A stretch of DNA of 64,000 nucleotides. Origin: Shewanella acanthi. Its GTDB lineage: Bacteria; Pseudomonadota; Gammaproteobacteria; Enterobacterales; Shewanellaceae. A program made the position numbers and the translations under genes. The notes beneath the pieces were generated by a model that was given only the letters and a program-made list of their open reading frames with translations, was not told the DNA's origin and ran no database searches. The stretch covers positions 1,178,001-1,242,000 of the forward strand of contig NZ_CP080413.1 in assembly GCF_019457475.1 (NCBI RefSeq), given 5' to 3'. Below, one piece after another: positions 11,212 through 21,344 of the stretch (position 1 is its first letter; every line of letters starts with the position of its first letter).

Positions 11212-11269
11212 AAGAGGAATACTCTATCGCGAGCATTTGTTCGCACTTCTTAGTTATGCCATTAAAACA

Positions 11270-11296
11270 ACACAGCCGCCCATTGGGCGGCTGTGT
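11270..11296. terminator. Bidirectional terminator between GFA gene and chemoreceptor
   Basis: ACACAGCCGCCC-ATT-GGGCGGCTGTGT is a perfect 12-bp stem. T-rich flanks exist on both sides (TTTAGTCTT on plus, TTGTTTTAA on minus), so it can end both convergent transcripts. Confidence 0.8.
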
Positions 11297-11320
11297 TTAG
11301 TCTTGCTAACTTGTTATTGC

Positions 11321-13324
11321 TTAGGCCTTAAATTGGCTAATTTGCTGTTTAAGGGCGATAGCAATAGAGGTGAGTTCATTGGCCGACTGAAGTGTTTCGG
11401 CTGCGCGCTGCTCACCTTCACCCGCCAGTTCACTTATCTGATGCAGATTATGAGTTATTTCCGACGCAACGCTGCTTTGCTGCTCGGTTGCTTGGGCGAT
11501 ATTGCGCGAGCTAACGGCAAGTTCACCGATTCGGCGAGTGATTTCCATCAGTTGTTCACCTGTCGCCTCGCCTTGGCTGGCAGAGGCCATGCCTAATTCG
11601 TGGCTTTGGGCCATTTGGGTGGTGGTACTTTTAACCTGAGTTTGCAGCTTATTAATGGTTTGAGAAATTTCGAGAATCGATGCCTGTGTGCGCTGGGCCA
11701 AGGTTCTGACTTCATCTGCAACCACTGCAAAACCGCGTCCTTGATCGCCCGCGCGAGCGGCTTCAATGGCGGCATTAAGTGCGAGCAGGTTAGTTTGCTC
11801 CGCAATGCTATTAATTACTTCAGTGACCTTACTGATGGCTTCACTTTCTAGGCTGACCTTTTCAACCGATTGGTGACTATGGCTCAGTTGCTCACTCAGT
11901 TTTAGTAAGTCTTCGACCACTTTGACCTGCTGCGCTTGGCCTTCGCGGGCGGCGATATCGACTTGTTGGCTTTGATCTGCGCCGTCCTGGGCGTGGTTGG
12001 CAACATCGCGGATTGACGTCGACATTTCTTCAATCGCGGTGGCAATTTGGTCTGTTTGCAGCATCAAGGATTGCGCTTCCTCACCATTTTGTTTAGCGAT
12101 ACTTTGGGCCTTGGCGGCTTGAAGCTCTAGGCTGCTAACGGAATCGTGCAGTGCCACAATCAGATGTCTTAACTCATTTGACATTGACGATACACTGTTA
12201 GTGATTCTATCAACTTCATTTTGACTATCAGTCTCTGCCAAGGTGATTTGCTTGCTGAAGTCCCCACGACCAAGGGTTTCCATATGCTTTTGCAGGGTAT
12301 AAAGCGGCTTGAGGGTACGGACTAGCGCGAAGGATAACAGTAGTGTAATAAGTGCAATGCCAGTTAAGGCAACGATAGCATTTATTTTGAATAGGCTGAT
12401 GCTTTCTTCGTTTAATTCATTGGCATCTACCTGACCCAGCATGACCCAGTTCCAACCGCTTACATATTGTGTGTGGGCATACATGGGGTGGCCCGAACTG
12501 TTGGTGTAATGCCAATCTGAATTTTCTTGAGTTGCCTGCGTTAGACTCAAGCCGTTTAGCATGGCTTCAGTGACGGTGTCGCCTGCGGAAAATTGCGGAT
12601 GGGCAATTAACACGTTGTCGGATTTACGCATTAGTAGGAAATGCCCACTTTCCTCTAAGGTGAGGCGGTTTACCGCTTCCTGTAATTGCTTGAGTGAACT
12701 AGTGATCTCAAAACCGATAAATAGAATACCGATGACTTTGCCCTGGGCATCTTTTTCGGGGCGATAGACAGTCATGTAATCTTTACCGAAGAGCTTGGCA
12801 TAACCTTCGTACGCTTCACCCTTAATCAAAGTAGCGTAACCCGGGTGGGTTTTACCTAAATACGTCCCTAGTGCGCGGCTACCATCGGGCTTTTTAAGGG
12901 AGGTGGAGATACGAATGAAATCATCGCCATCCCTTGCGAATACCGTTGCCGTACCGCCGGTAAGGTTGGCGAAACGGTCGACTTTACTCTTTGAAGAGTT
13001 AATTTGCTCACTCTCGTGGACCAACACCGGAGTCTCAACACCCAGCACGTTTACGGTTTTTCCGGGCATGCTGAATTCACCTGGATACATGCCTTTAAAT
13101 ACTTCGGCATTGCGGCGGGCAAGTTGCAATAAACTGTCGTATTGAAGTTTCAACATATCCGAGACGGCGAGCATTTGCGCCTTCATTGCGCTGGTGCCTT
13201 TATCTTCTAATACGCTCGAAGCTGCCTTGTAGGAGAGGCTGCTTAAAATGCTAAATATGATCAGGGTAAGTAAAAAGGCGAGGGCGCCAATTTGTTTTGC
13301 AATGGGCCAATTTTTATAGTTCAT
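11321..13324 (-). CDS. Methyl-accepting chemotaxis protein (Cache sensor)
   Basis: Membrane chemoreceptor, 667 aa from the ATG at 13324 (an upstream in-frame start lacks a ribosome site; AGGAACC precedes the chosen ATG). A transmembrane helix lies near residues 10-30. A long periplasmic Cache-type region (about 35-320; [38 protein letters not shown]) is followed by a second helix (about 325-345), HAMP, and a signalling domain containing [20 protein letters not shown] and [15 protein letters not shown]. It ends without a pentapeptide CheR tether. The ligand cannot be inferred. Confidence 0.93.
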   Translation of the reverse strand: MNYKNWPIAKQIGALAFLLTLIIFSILSSLSYKAASSVLEDKGTSAMKAQMLAVSDMLKLQYDSLLQLARRNAEVFKGMYPGEFSMPGKTVNVLGVETPVLVHESEQINSSKSKVDRFANLTGGTATVFARDGDDFIRISTSLKKPDGSRALGTYLGKTHPGYATLIKGEAYEGYAKLFGKDYMTVYRPEKDAQGKVIGILFIGFEITSSLKQLQEAVNRLTLEESGHFLLMRKSDNVLIAHPQFSAGDTVTEAMLNGLSLTQATQENSDWHYTNSSGHPMYAHTQYVSGWNWVMLGQVDANELNEESISLFKINAIVALTGIALITLLLSFALVRTLKPLYTLQKHMETLGRGDFSKQITLAETDSQNEVDRITNSVSSMSNELRHLIVALHDSVSSLELQAAKAQSIAKQNGEEAQSLMLQTDQIATAIEEMSTSIRDVANHAQDGADQSQQVDIAAREGQAQQVKVVEDLLKLSEQLSHSHQSVEKVSLESEAISKVTEVINSIAEQTNLLALNAAIEAARAGDQGRGFAVVADEVRTLAQRTQASILEISQTINKLQTQVKSTTTQMAQSHELGMASASQGEATGEQLMEITRRIGELAVSSRNIAQATEQQSSVASEITHNLHQISELAGEGEQRAAETLQSANELTSIAIALKQQISQFKA

Positions 13325-13598
13325 TCTATGGTTCCTGCGTGATTTATTAATGCTAATGTAACCCAAATGATATTTAGCCGTCTTGATGTGGGTCTAAAAT
13401 TTCCTATCATTTATAGATAGTTCGCAACTTTTATCGGTTAGAGATCATTAATCTTTAGCTAATTCAGTAAATATTAATCTGGCTATTTTTGCGAATGTAA
13501 AATGCCATATTTTTACTGTGTAAATGAGACGGTAAGCGATGCAAATAAACCAAAGTGAGTGATGACTTTGGTTCCCTACAGGAAGAAAGGAGTCAATT

Positions 13599-13844
13599 AT
13601 GCTGGGTGAAAATCATGCATTAGTGAATGAATTTGCCGAATATGTCGACAAAATACAGCAGCTCAAGGCGAGCCATCCGCTGTTTGCGACACTGTCGACG
13701 CGTTACCACGAGCTGGATCATAAAATTCGTGCATTAGAATTAACCAAAGTGCCCACCGATGATGAGCACTTTGTGGCTTTGAAATTAGAGCGACTACAAC
13801 TTAAAGATAAGCTGTATCAGTACTTGATCCATGATGCGCTGTAG
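13599..13844 (+). CDS. YdcH/DUF465 family small protein
   Basis: 81-aa, charged and predicted helical (HALVNEFAEYVDKIQQLKASHPLFATLSTRYHELDHKI), matching the YdcH family of short coiled-coil proteins of unknown function. A GGAAGAAAGGAG ribosome site precedes the ATG. Its last 44 bases overlap, on the opposite strand, the 3' end of the RND permease gene, an unusual convergent coding overlap. Confidence 0.85.
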   Translation: MLGENHALVNEFAEYVDKIQQLKASHPLFATLSTRYHELDHKIRALELTKVPTDDEHFVALKLERLQLKDKLYQYLIHDAL

Positions 13845-16800
13845 TTGCGGGATTTTCCTGTTTAGTTTTACGCGCCATTAATAACAGGTACATTGTTGGC
13901 ACCCAGACGAGTGACAGCAGTGTGGTCAACAATGTGCCGCCAGCAATCGCGATAGCAAAGGGCGGCCAAAATCCACCGCCTGCAATGATGAGCGGTATAA
14001 ATCCTCCGACAGTGGTAATTGTGGTCGAACTGATATGGCGACCACAACTGCTTACCGTGCTGATGATGACTTCTTTGTCGCCCCCCTTGGCATTCGGGGT
14101 GTCCTCAAGCTCAGCTAAGATCACAATGGCGGCGTTAATTGCCAGTCCCATTAAGCCTAATAGCGCAATAATAACGGGGAAACCAAAGGGGTAACCAAAC
14201 ACAAACACTGCGAGTAGACCAAGCCCTGCCGATTGCATTGCGCTAAAGAGGATAATGGCCGTGAGTCTAAAGGAGTTGAACGACAGCACTACAGTCGCAA
14301 ACAGCAAAGTGATCACTAGGATGATATTCGACAATAGATTCCCTACAGCTTCGTTGCGTTTTGCGCTCTCGCCGCCTACTTCAATCCGGTAACCCGGTGG
14401 CAGCGGTATTGCATCAATTTTCGCTTTTACATCCCCAAGCACCTGTGCGGGTAACACACCGCTGACAATATAGGCTTCAATGGTATTCACTCGCTGGCCA
14501 TTACGTCTTGGAATGGCGCCGCGGCTGACTTGTACCTCATTATGGGACAGTGCCGACAAAGGTACAGCTTGCCCTGATGGGGTGACGAGCTGAATTTCCG
14601 ATAACCGATTTGCCTGTTCACGACTTCCATCGCCTAATCGAACGCGAATAGGCAGAGATTCGGTTTGCTCGAGTACACTGCCGCCAATCACTCCCGTGGT
14701 CGACATTTGGATTTGTCTGGCGATATCCGTAAGGCTTAACCCGCTCATTAAGCTGGCATCTTCATTCACCTGCAGCCAAACCTTGGGCGCTCCGGCGCTT
14801 AATGTAGCGCGGGTGTGTAGCACATCGGGCGTGGCGGCCAGGACATTACGAATTTCATCACCCAAATCGCGAAGCGTATCGAGGTTAGGACCATAAATCA
14901 TCAACTCAACCGGTGCATTAAAAGGGGGGCCCTGTTCGAGTTTTCTCACTAATACCTGAGCGTCGGGGAAGCGTGCATCAAAGTCTTGCTGCAGTTTTGG
15001 GATTAATGCATTGGCGTGTTCAAAATCGGTCACTTTGACCATCGCCTGGGCATAGTTGGTTGCACCCTGTTGACGTTGGGTTAGATTGTAATAAAAAGAA
15101 GGCGTGTTCCCCCCGACAACCCAATCAACCTGCAGTACGCCCTCCAATGTGTGCAGCGCGCTATCCATTTGTTTAACCTGAGCGAGAGTATGTTCAAGGC
15201 TGACGTGGGGGGCCAAATACACCTCAATTTGAAACATATCCCTGTCCGATGGCGGAAAGAACTGCTCCGTCATCTTTGTTGATGCTATAAAGCCCACGAC
15301 AGGGATGACCCCAATAGCAAGGGCACTTAAGAGCGGTCGATTAAGGGCAAACCTGAGGCTTGCCTGAAAGTAACCACTTACTAGAGGTACATTGATCCCG
15401 TGTTGATACCAAACATCGTTTTTGCCTTCGTGGCTAAAACGGCCCGCAAGTCCAGCAATTAGGGTGTGGGAAATCACATAGGATCCAACCAAGGCAAACA
15501 TGACCGATACGGCAATGCCACCAACGAATTCACCCGCAGCACCAGGCATAAGTACTATGGGAGCGAAGGCTAAAATGGTGGTGATGGTGGAGCCTGCAAG
15601 CGGTAACCACAGGTGATGTAAGGTCTCACTTACTGCGGCAAGTCGGCCCATCCCCTGCTGGCGGCGCTGGGCGATAGCATCGACAATAACAATGGCATTA
15701 TCAACCATGATCCCAAGGGCAACCACTAAGCCTGTCACTGACATTTGATGAATGGGCAGGCCAATGTATTTCATGCATGTGAGGGTGAACAGCACTGTTA
15801 AGGGCAACGACAGGGCAACAATCACCGCATTGCGAAGTCCGAGTGTTAACAGAAGCACGGTGAGAATAATCACAAAGCCCTGCAGCAAATTGATGATAAG
15901 GCCGCCGAGTCTGTCGCTTGTATAACTGTTTTGCTCAAATAGCCAATTAACCTTGATATTGGCGGGTAGCTCTTGATTAAGTTCATCGACTAACTGTTTA
16001 ACCTGACCTTGCCAAATATCTACGCGGGTATTATTCAACATGCGAGCGGCAACAAATACCCCCTGCTCGCCGTCGGCAAGGGCGATGCTATCGGCAGGGG
16101 ACTTCGCCTGACGGATGACGGTAGCAATATCACCGAGGCGAATAATTTGCCCCTGTGAATCGACCTTTAACGGCACTTGGCGAATGCGGCTTTGGGAGTC
16201 TAGCTCCCCCGAGACTTCGACTAAGGCCTTAAAGTGATTATTACTGATTTCACCTGCGGCAATTTTACTGTCGGCGCTACTTAGGATTTTGGCGATGGTG
16301 GCTGCGGTCAGTTGTAACTGACTCATCTTGTATCCATCTAATTGAACTAGGATTTCTTCCTCTGGCGCACCGAAGAGTTTGACGAAATCTGTACCAGTGA
16401 GCAGCCTAAGACGACTCTGTAACTCCTTAGCATAGCGATTTAGCATGTCAATGCGTGGCGCACTGGAATCGTTCCAAGCTAAGGACAAAATAGCGGTATA
16501 AGCGTAGCCTACTTGGTCGTCTAAGGTGGGCGTTTGCGCGCCTTCGGGAAGATTATTTTTACCGTCGGCGAGTAAATCACGCGCACGCGACCATACAGGA
16601 TCGGTATCTTTTACCGAATCCTTTAACTCAAGCTGGATGACCGAAATACCGGGTCTTGAAGTGGATTGAATGAGTTTTATCTCTTCGAGCCGTCGTAGCT
16701 GATTCTCTAGTACTTCGGTCACGAGTGCTTCAACTCTTTCTGCTGAGGCGCCAGGATAGGGAGTAATCACTGATGCGAAACGGTTAGTGATATAGGGATC

Positions 16801-16905
16801 TTCGGTGCGTGGAAGGCTGCTGATGGCCCCAAATCCTGCTACGATCAGCAGCGCGATCACTAGGCTGACTAAGCGGCCATTTTCGACAAAGGCTTTTATC
16901 ATCAT
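13801..16905 (-). CDS. RND efflux transporter permease subunit
   Basis: Inner-membrane proton-driven pump of the AcrB/HAE superfamily, 1034 aa. Twelve transmembrane segments and two large periplasmic loops follow the usual pattern (TM1 at the very N-terminus; TM2-6 cluster around residues 335-540; TM8-12 around 850-1010). The TM4 motif reads GIMVDNAIVIVDAIAQ, so the AcrB Asp-Asp pair is Asp-Asn here, as in a separate clade of these pumps. The start codon shares one base with the stop of the adaptor gene (TAATG). No outer-membrane factor gene is adjacent, so a TolC-like partner must be elsewhere. Confidence 0.93.
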   Translation of the reverse strand: MMIKAFVENGRLVSLVIALLIVAGFGAISSLPRTEDPYITNRFASVITPYPGASAERVEALVTEVLENQLRRLEEIKLIQSTSRPGISVIQLELKDSVKDTDPVWSRARDLLADGKNNLPEGAQTPTLDDQVGYAYTAILSLAWNDSSAPRIDMLNRYAKELQSRLRLLTGTDFVKLFGAPEEEILVQLDGYKMSQLQLTAATIAKILSSADSKIAAGEISNNHFKALVEVSGELDSQSRIRQVPLKVDSQGQIIRLGDIATVIRQAKSPADSIALADGEQGVFVAARMLNNTRVDIWQGQVKQLVDELNQELPANIKVNWLFEQNSYTSDRLGGLIINLLQGFVIILTVLLLTLGLRNAVIVALSLPLTVLFTLTCMKYIGLPIHQMSVTGLVVALGIMVDNAIVIVDAIAQRRQQGMGRLAAVSETLHHLWLPLAGSTITTILAFAPIVLMPGAAGEFVGGIAVSVMFALVGSYVISHTLIAGLAGRFSHEGKNDVWYQHGINVPLVSGYFQASLRFALNRPLLSALAIGVIPVVGFIASTKMTEQFFPPSDRDMFQIEVYLAPHVSLEHTLAQVKQMDSALHTLEGVLQVDWVVGGNTPSFYYNLTQRQQGATNYAQAMVKVTDFEHANALIPKLQQDFDARFPDAQVLVRKLEQGPPFNAPVELMIYGPNLDTLRDLGDEIRNVLAATPDVLHTRATLSAGAPKVWLQVNEDASLMSGLSLTDIARQIQMSTTGVIGGSVLEQTESLPIRVRLGDGSREQANRLSEIQLVTPSGQAVPLSALSHNEVQVSRGAIPRRNGQRVNTIEAYIVSGVLPAQVLGDVKAKIDAIPLPPGYRIEVGGESAKRNEAVGNLLSNIILVITLLFATVVLSFNSFRLTAIILFSAMQSAGLGLLAVFVFGYPFGFPVIIALLGLMGLAINAAIVILAELEDTPNAKGGDKEVIISTVSSCGRHISSTTITTVGGFIPLIIAGGGFWPPFAIAIAGGTLLTTLLSLVWVPTMYLLLMARKTKQENPATTAHHGSSTDTAYL

Positions 16906-18008
16906 TACCTCGTTGCCGCTAAGGTTGAGACAGCTTGACCGACGACTAGTTTATGTAGCCCTTGGGTAACGAATTGCTCGTTGGGTTTGATTGCCCCCTG
17001 AACATAGGCCATATCCTGCGTGGTGTAGAGGATTTCTACATCGCGGCGTTCGATTTGTTGCGGTGATTGAGCGCCTGCTACCACATAAATATTCCAGCGT
17101 CCGCGAATGCCATCGGTAAGTGCTGAGATTGGTATCCAATAACCGGCTTGGGCAACAGTTTGTTGTTGGTGAAGATAGGCTATTTCGCCATTAATCACCT
17201 TCGCATCTTTTGGCAGGCTGATCCTAAGTTGAAGTGTGCGACTAATGGTATTCACTTCGGCACTTATGCCAGCAATGGTGGCTTTATAACGCTGATTTTG
17301 CACACTGATATCAACCTCTTGCCCAGTATTAAATTGGCTGGCAAGTGCTACGGGCACGCCGATATAAGCCTCGGGCTTCACATCACCGACTAGGGTGAAC
17401 ACAGCACTGCCTGCTGAAACAACTTCGGCCAAATTATGTAAGCGGACACTGATAATGCCATCAAAAGGCGCTCGAAGCTGTGACTTGTCGAGTTTGAGTT
17501 GATTAGCATGCTGCGAGGCTAATAAGCGTTTTTTTGCCGATTCTAAACTGGACAGTTGTGTGCGATTTTCATCGAGCAGTTGTTCTGAAACATAGCCAGA
17601 TTTTTTAAGCTCTTCATTCCGCTTAAGGGTGCTCAAGGCAAGGTTGATATCCGCTTGGGTTTGCGAAAGGCTAGCCTCGATTTCCTGATGTTCTGCGTCC
17701 AATAATCGGGTGTCTAATTTGGCCAGAAGTTGGCCCTTGCTAACCTTGTCACCACTGTCAACATAGAGTTCGCTTATTTTGCCGGATAACTCAAATCCTG
17801 CCCCAGTGGTATTACCCGCACGTATAGTGCCAGTAAAGGTTTGCTCACTCTGATAGCTAGATGACGCCAGTAATGGCGCTGTAGTGACTGTTGGCAACTG
17901 CGCGCTATTGGCGTGTTCAGTCAATTCCTTTTGGCAAGCTGTAAGTACCAGCATACTGATAAATGCGGTACTGATTACACGCCAATGACTTCGGGCTGAA
18001 TTTTCCAT
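16905..18008 (-). CDS. RND efflux periplasmic adaptor (membrane fusion protein)
   Basis: 367 aa. A signal peptide with lipobox LTAC at about residue 25 indicates a lipoprotein. It has the lipoyl/barrel-sandwich halves (GKISELYVDSGDKVSKGQLLAKLD and LRAPFDGIISVRLHNLAEVV), a coiled-coil alpha-hairpin between them, and a beta-barrel domain. Translationally coupled to the permease gene. Divergent from a TetR regulator, with two palindromes in the shared promoter. Confidence 0.92.
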   Translation of the reverse strand: MENSARSHWRVISTAFISMLVLTACQKELTEHANSAQLPTVTTAPLLASSSYQSEQTFTGTIRAGNTTGAGFELSGKISELYVDSGDKVSKGQLLAKLDTRLLDAEHQEIEASLSQTQADINLALSTLKRNEELKKSGYVSEQLLDENRTQLSSLESAKKRLLASQHANQLKLDKSQLRAPFDGIISVRLHNLAEVVSAGSAVFTLVGDVKPEAYIGVPVALASQFNTGQEVDISVQNQRYKATIAGISAEVNTISRTLQLRISLPKDAKVINGEIAYLHQQQTVAQAGYWIPISALTDGIRGRWNIYVVAGAQSPQQIERRDVEILYTTQDMAYVQGAIKPNEQFVTQGLHKLVVGQAVSTLAATR

Positions 18009-18049
18009 GGGATCCCCACCAATGTAAGCATATGGTTAATTTCATGTAA

Positions 18050-18095
18050 CTAGACTGCCTAGTCTAGAATTGTAAAACTAGACTGTCTAGTCTAT
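18050..18095. promoter_or_regulatory. Two tandem TetR operators
   Basis: 18050-18067 reads CTAGACT-GCCT-AGTCTAG and 18078-18095 reads CTAGACT-GTCT-AGTCTAT. The two near-identical palindromes are 28 bp apart start to start, in the 136-bp gap between the divergent efflux operon and the tetR gene. The arrangement fits autoregulation plus repression of the pump. Confidence 0.82.
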
Positions 18096-18144
18096 TTTGT
18101 GCTTAACTAATACTCATTTGTAAGGCCGAGCGTCGAGTAGGGAT

Positions 18145-18771
18145 ATGACTCAGCAAAAAATGAGTGCTAAACCACAGAGCCGAAGTGAGCAAAAAAAACA
18201 GCAAGTACTTGTTGCTGCTATTGATTTATTCTGCAGCCAAGGCTTTCCTAATACCAGTATGGATGAGGTGGCTAAGCAGGCTGGGGTATCGAAACAGACG
18301 GTGTATTCCCATTTTGGCAGTAAGGATGAGTTGTTTGTCGCTGCAATTGAATCGAAATGCGTTGGTCACAATCTGAATGACAATCTGCTGAGCGATCCTT
18401 CACAGCCAGAAGCAATAATCAGCCAATTTGCCCAGCAATTTGGTGAGATGATTGTGAGCCCCGAGGCCATTACCGTATTTAAAGCCTGTGTTGCCCAGTG
18501 CGAAAGCCACCCTGAAGTGTCACGGTTATTTTTTGAAGCGGGCCCTCAGCATATTCTCGGCATGTTGGCGGAATATCTGGCCGCCGTTGAAACCTTAGGC
18601 CAATATCAGTTCGGCAATCCGCAACATGCAGCGGTACGTTTATGCATGATGCTATTTGGTGAGCTAAAGCTACGATTAGAATTGGGACTTGAGGTAGAGA
18701 GCATTTTAGCTGAACGCGAGACTTATATACGCGGTTGTGCCGACATGTTTTTAAGGGCCTATCGCTGCTAA
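18145..18771 (+). CDS. TetR/AcrR family transcriptional regulator
   Basis: 208 aa. The N-terminal HTH is AAIDLFCSQGFPNTSMDEVAKQAGVSKQTVYSHFGSKDELF (residues about 24-65). The C-terminal part is a TetR ligand-binding/dimerisation domain. A basic N-terminal tail (RSEQKKQQ) precedes the HTH. Divergent from the RND operon with tandem palindromic operators between them, so it is most likely the local repressor of the pump. Confidence 0.92.
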   Translation: MTQQKMSAKPQSRSEQKKQQVLVAAIDLFCSQGFPNTSMDEVAKQAGVSKQTVYSHFGSKDELFVAAIESKCVGHNLNDNLLSDPSQPEAIISQFAQQFGEMIVSPEAITVFKACVAQCESHPEVSRLFFEAGPQHILGMLAEYLAAVETLGQYQFGNPQHAAVRLCMMLFGELKLRLELGLEVESILAERETYIRGCADMFLRAYRC

Positions 18772-18896
18772 TTTTCTTAGTATCAGTTTGTATCTATTGC
18801 CAAAAAACTAGAATATTTTAACGCTTAAAAAGCGTATGATTCTCGCCTTAGTCGTGCAATAGATGCCATGTTGAGTTGATTGCAAGGAGCAACCGC

Positions 18897-19817
18897 GTGA
18901 CAAGTAAATTTCCCATCTATGTTTTTTCCACCGCCATTGTTGCATCTTTAGTCGCATGTCCGCTTATGGCGGCAGATGCGGGTAAAGGCTTTCGCCCCTA
19001 TAAATTGAGCGTGACTCAAATTAGCACCCAAAGTACGGCGATTGATAATTCAGCGACTGAGCTTCAGCGAAGCAGCTTACTGCTAAACGCGGGGGCGAAT
19101 TTACCGCTTAATAAGCAATGGTCTGTAGGGGTTAGGGGCGGTTACGATCGACTTGATTATGACTGGCGTAACTTAAGTGTTACAGACGGGAATTATAACT
19201 CTCCACTATTTGCTGACTCGGGCGAAACGTGGGACCAAATTGAGCGTTATCGCTTAAGTGCGGCCCTAAACTACCGTATGGATAAACACTGGAGTTTCAT
19301 GCTCGCACCGCAGCTTCAGTATGCATTTGCTGATACAGCCTCCATGGGAGACAGTCAGAGTTATGGTGTAGTGGCTTCAGCCATGTATGCTTTTGACTCA
19401 AGCAATATGTTGGGATTGGGGATTGCCTATCTTAATGATATTGATGAGGTCCGAACCTTGCCATACCTTGCGTTGCGCTGGCAAATTAACGAACGCTGGA
19501 AACTGGCTAACCCCTTTCAGGCTGGCTTTAGTGGCCCTGCGGGCTTAGAGCTAACTTATCAACTCAATCCCCTGTGGGAGTTTGGCGTTGGCAATTCTCG
19601 CCGTACCGAACGCTTCTTAGTGAGTCGCGATAATATTGTTGTTGAAACCAATGAATGGGTGAGTTATTTCCGGGCTGGTTGGCAGTTAACCCCCGTGATT
19701 GGGGTAAATATGTACGCCGGCTATTACTTTGCCGGTGAAATTGAGATAACCCATCAGGCAACTATGGATATGGATAACCAAGGCGCAGCGGCCTTGGATA
19801 TCGAATTTAGATTCTGA
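18897..19817 (+). CDS. DUF6268-like outer-membrane beta-barrel protein
   Basis: 306 aa from GTG 18897, chosen because AAGGAGC sits 6 bases upstream; a TTG 21 bases earlier has none. Signal peptide ends near LVACPLMAADA. The mature protein alternates short hydrophobic and polar stretches with many aromatic strand ends and finishes in LDIEFRF, a terminal Phe typical of outer-membrane barrels. The barrel assignment is from pattern; function is unknown. Confidence 0.75.
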   Translation: MTSKFPIYVFSTAIVASLVACPLMAADAGKGFRPYKLSVTQISTQSTAIDNSATELQRSSLLLNAGANLPLNKQWSVGVRGGYDRLDYDWRNLSVTDGNYNSPLFADSGETWDQIERYRLSAALNYRMDKHWSFMLAPQLQYAFADTASMGDSQSYGVVASAMYAFDSSNMLGLGIAYLNDIDEVRTLPYLALRWQINERWKLANPFQAGFSGPAGLELTYQLNPLWEFGVGNSRRTERFLVSRDNIVVETNEWVSYFRAGWQLTPVIGVNMYAGYYFAGEIEITHQATMDMDNQGAAALDIEFRF

Positions 19818-20378
19818 TTATTTGCCCAGCATCGCCTCTTTTAGGCTTTTCTGGGCGGGTTTTTCGCCAAGCCAAATTTTGAGTAATGCTTGGCGGAACA
19901 TCTCACCTTCGATAGTGGCCTGTTCTTGGCCATTTTTATAGGCGGTGACCCCTTGTGCCTTGCTGGCAACAAAGGTGAATTGATCGCCTAACTTAATTTC
20001 ATCCTTAAACAGCGCCATAAAGGCATCAATTTGCGACTGGATGTCGGTAGTATTGTCAGCCGTAGCGGCTTCAAACCCTTCGATGATCGCATCATGCATT
20101 TTTTCTGAGGTGATTAAACCGGAGGTGATATTAAGGCGAATTGCTGCAATCGGTGCGTCGATAACTTCAGCAGTGGTTTTCATGTGGGTTGGCACATAGA
20201 GACTGCCAACATATAAATCCATAAAAAATTTGCTGCGAATACCTGCGCCATTTAGGGTTAGTGGCTGTTCTTGCAGGGTTATCTTGTCAGCAATTTGAAC
20301 TCCAGATACTTCTATCGCCTGAACGAATTGAGACGAGAGTAGAGCCGCAGTTAGCGTTAATGCTGAAAAGAACTTCAT
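19818..20378 (-). CDS. Chalcone isomerase-like periplasmic protein
   Basis: 186 aa with signal peptide (MKFFSALTLTAALLSSQFVQA). EVSGVQIADKITL, LTLNGAGIRSKFFMDLYVGSLYV and the later ALLKIWLGEKPAQKSLKEAMLG match the bacterial chalcone_isomerase-like family. Function unknown; flavonoid isomerase activity is not implied. It ends directly against the convergent barrel-protein gene. Confidence 0.85.
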   Translation of the reverse strand: MKFFSALTLTAALLSSQFVQAIEVSGVQIADKITLQEQPLTLNGAGIRSKFFMDLYVGSLYVPTHMKTTAEVIDAPIAAIRLNITSGLITSEKMHDAIIEGFEAATADNTTDIQSQIDAFMALFKDEIKLGDQFTFVASKAQGVTAYKNGQEQATIEGEMFRQALLKIWLGEKPAQKSLKEAMLGK

Positions 20379-20556
20379 GATAAACCTCGACTTGAGTATT
20401 TTTGATTAGGGAAGCACAAGGACAGTCTGCTGACATGCAGAGAGATTGCCGCACGATACTAATCGAAACAAAATGTTCGTGGTAGCGCTCAACATTAATA
20501 AAATTACTAAATTTTGCGCGGCAATTTTAAGGTCTAAAACGGCTTTAATGCTTGCG

Positions 20557-21036
20557 TTAGCCGCGCATACCCACTTTATATTGTCCGGATTGTTCAAACA
20601 TCACCGCTTGTGTTTGTTTGGGCGAAATCAGAATTGGGCCATCATCGAAGAATAAAAAGCACTTCCAATTGCGGACGAATACATCCCAGCGGGTTTCGAT
20701 AATTTGATATTTCTCGTAGCAAAAATAAACGGTTGTATCGTCTGGCCATTGAATGTGGGCTGCGATGGTTTCAGGTAAGCTGTTATCTTCACTGTCCCAA
20801 GCACTCTGCCAATGAGCTGTTTCTGTCCAGGCTGTGGCTTTAGCTGCCCAGTCTCCCTTAGTAAATTGTTCAGCACAACTACTCTTATTGCTAATCCATT
20901 GATTCCACACCTGCATGGCACTTTTATCCGTTAACGGAAGAATATGGGTCTTATCTTCATCGCTTACGGGAAGGTCTTTGTGGTTGAAAATCCACTTACG
21001 GCGATAATTTTCTAATGGAATGTAGGTATGAGCCAA
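20557..21036 (-). CDS. DUF2947 family protein
   Basis: 159 aa, acidic and Trp-rich (starts MAHTYIPLENYRRKWIFNHK; contains WNQWISNKS, WDVFVRNWKCFLFFDDGPIL). It resembles the DUF2947 family of marine gammaproteobacteria; no function is known. It is the last chromosomal gene before the island. Confidence 0.75.
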   Translation of the reverse strand: MAHTYIPLENYRRKWIFNHKDLPVSDEDKTHILPLTDKSAMQVWNQWISNKSSCAEQFTKGDWAAKATAWTETAHWQSAWDSEDNSLPETIAAHIQWPDDTTVYFCYEKYQIIETRWDVFVRNWKCFLFFDDGPILISPKQTQAVMFEQSGQYKVGMRG

Positions 21037-21161
21037 ACGAGCAGTCCTCGGTGAAGTAAGTTTATTGCTGATTAAACAATTGAAGGGGAAATTATACTTG
21101 TTTTAGGAAAACTAAGAAATGATGAGAGAGTGAGAGATGAGCTTAATGATAATTCTCAAAC

Positions 21162-21176
21162 TGGTCTCTCCACAGG
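21162..21176 (+). repeat. att core, distal island end
   Basis: TGGTCTCTCCACAGG, identical to the last 15 nt (reverse complement) of the tRNA-Arg gene at 32337-32351. It lies outside any tRNA, as expected for the displaced attachment-site copy. Confidence 0.88.
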
Positions 21177-21300
21177 AGACAGTTAGCGACGTTAATGGAA
21201 ATTAACCAAATTTATTAAATCTATACAAAACATAACGTTACGAAAGTTTTTGTGATTTTGACATTAACCAGAATTACTGTATTTTAGTCTAAATTAATGC

Positions 21301-21330
21301 CTGTGGTGGCACATAGGCGGCACAGGATTT
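21301..21330 (+). repeat. Arm-type repeat next to the integrase
   Basis: A 30-bp sequence that recurs with one mismatch at 32261-32290. It contains two imperfect 11-bp tandem units, GGTGGCACATA and GGCGGCACAGG. Tandem units near both ends of an element are typical of arm-type sites bound by the N-terminal domain of P4-like integrases. It sits just before the integrase start, so it may also serve autoregulation. Confidence 0.7.
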
Positions 21331-21344
21331 AGGGCTAAGTGACT

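Noticed and set aside
20406-20655. Short frames on both strands upstream of the chalcone isomerase-like gene
   Set aside because: They overlap the DUF2947 gene end or lack a ribosome site; no family features.
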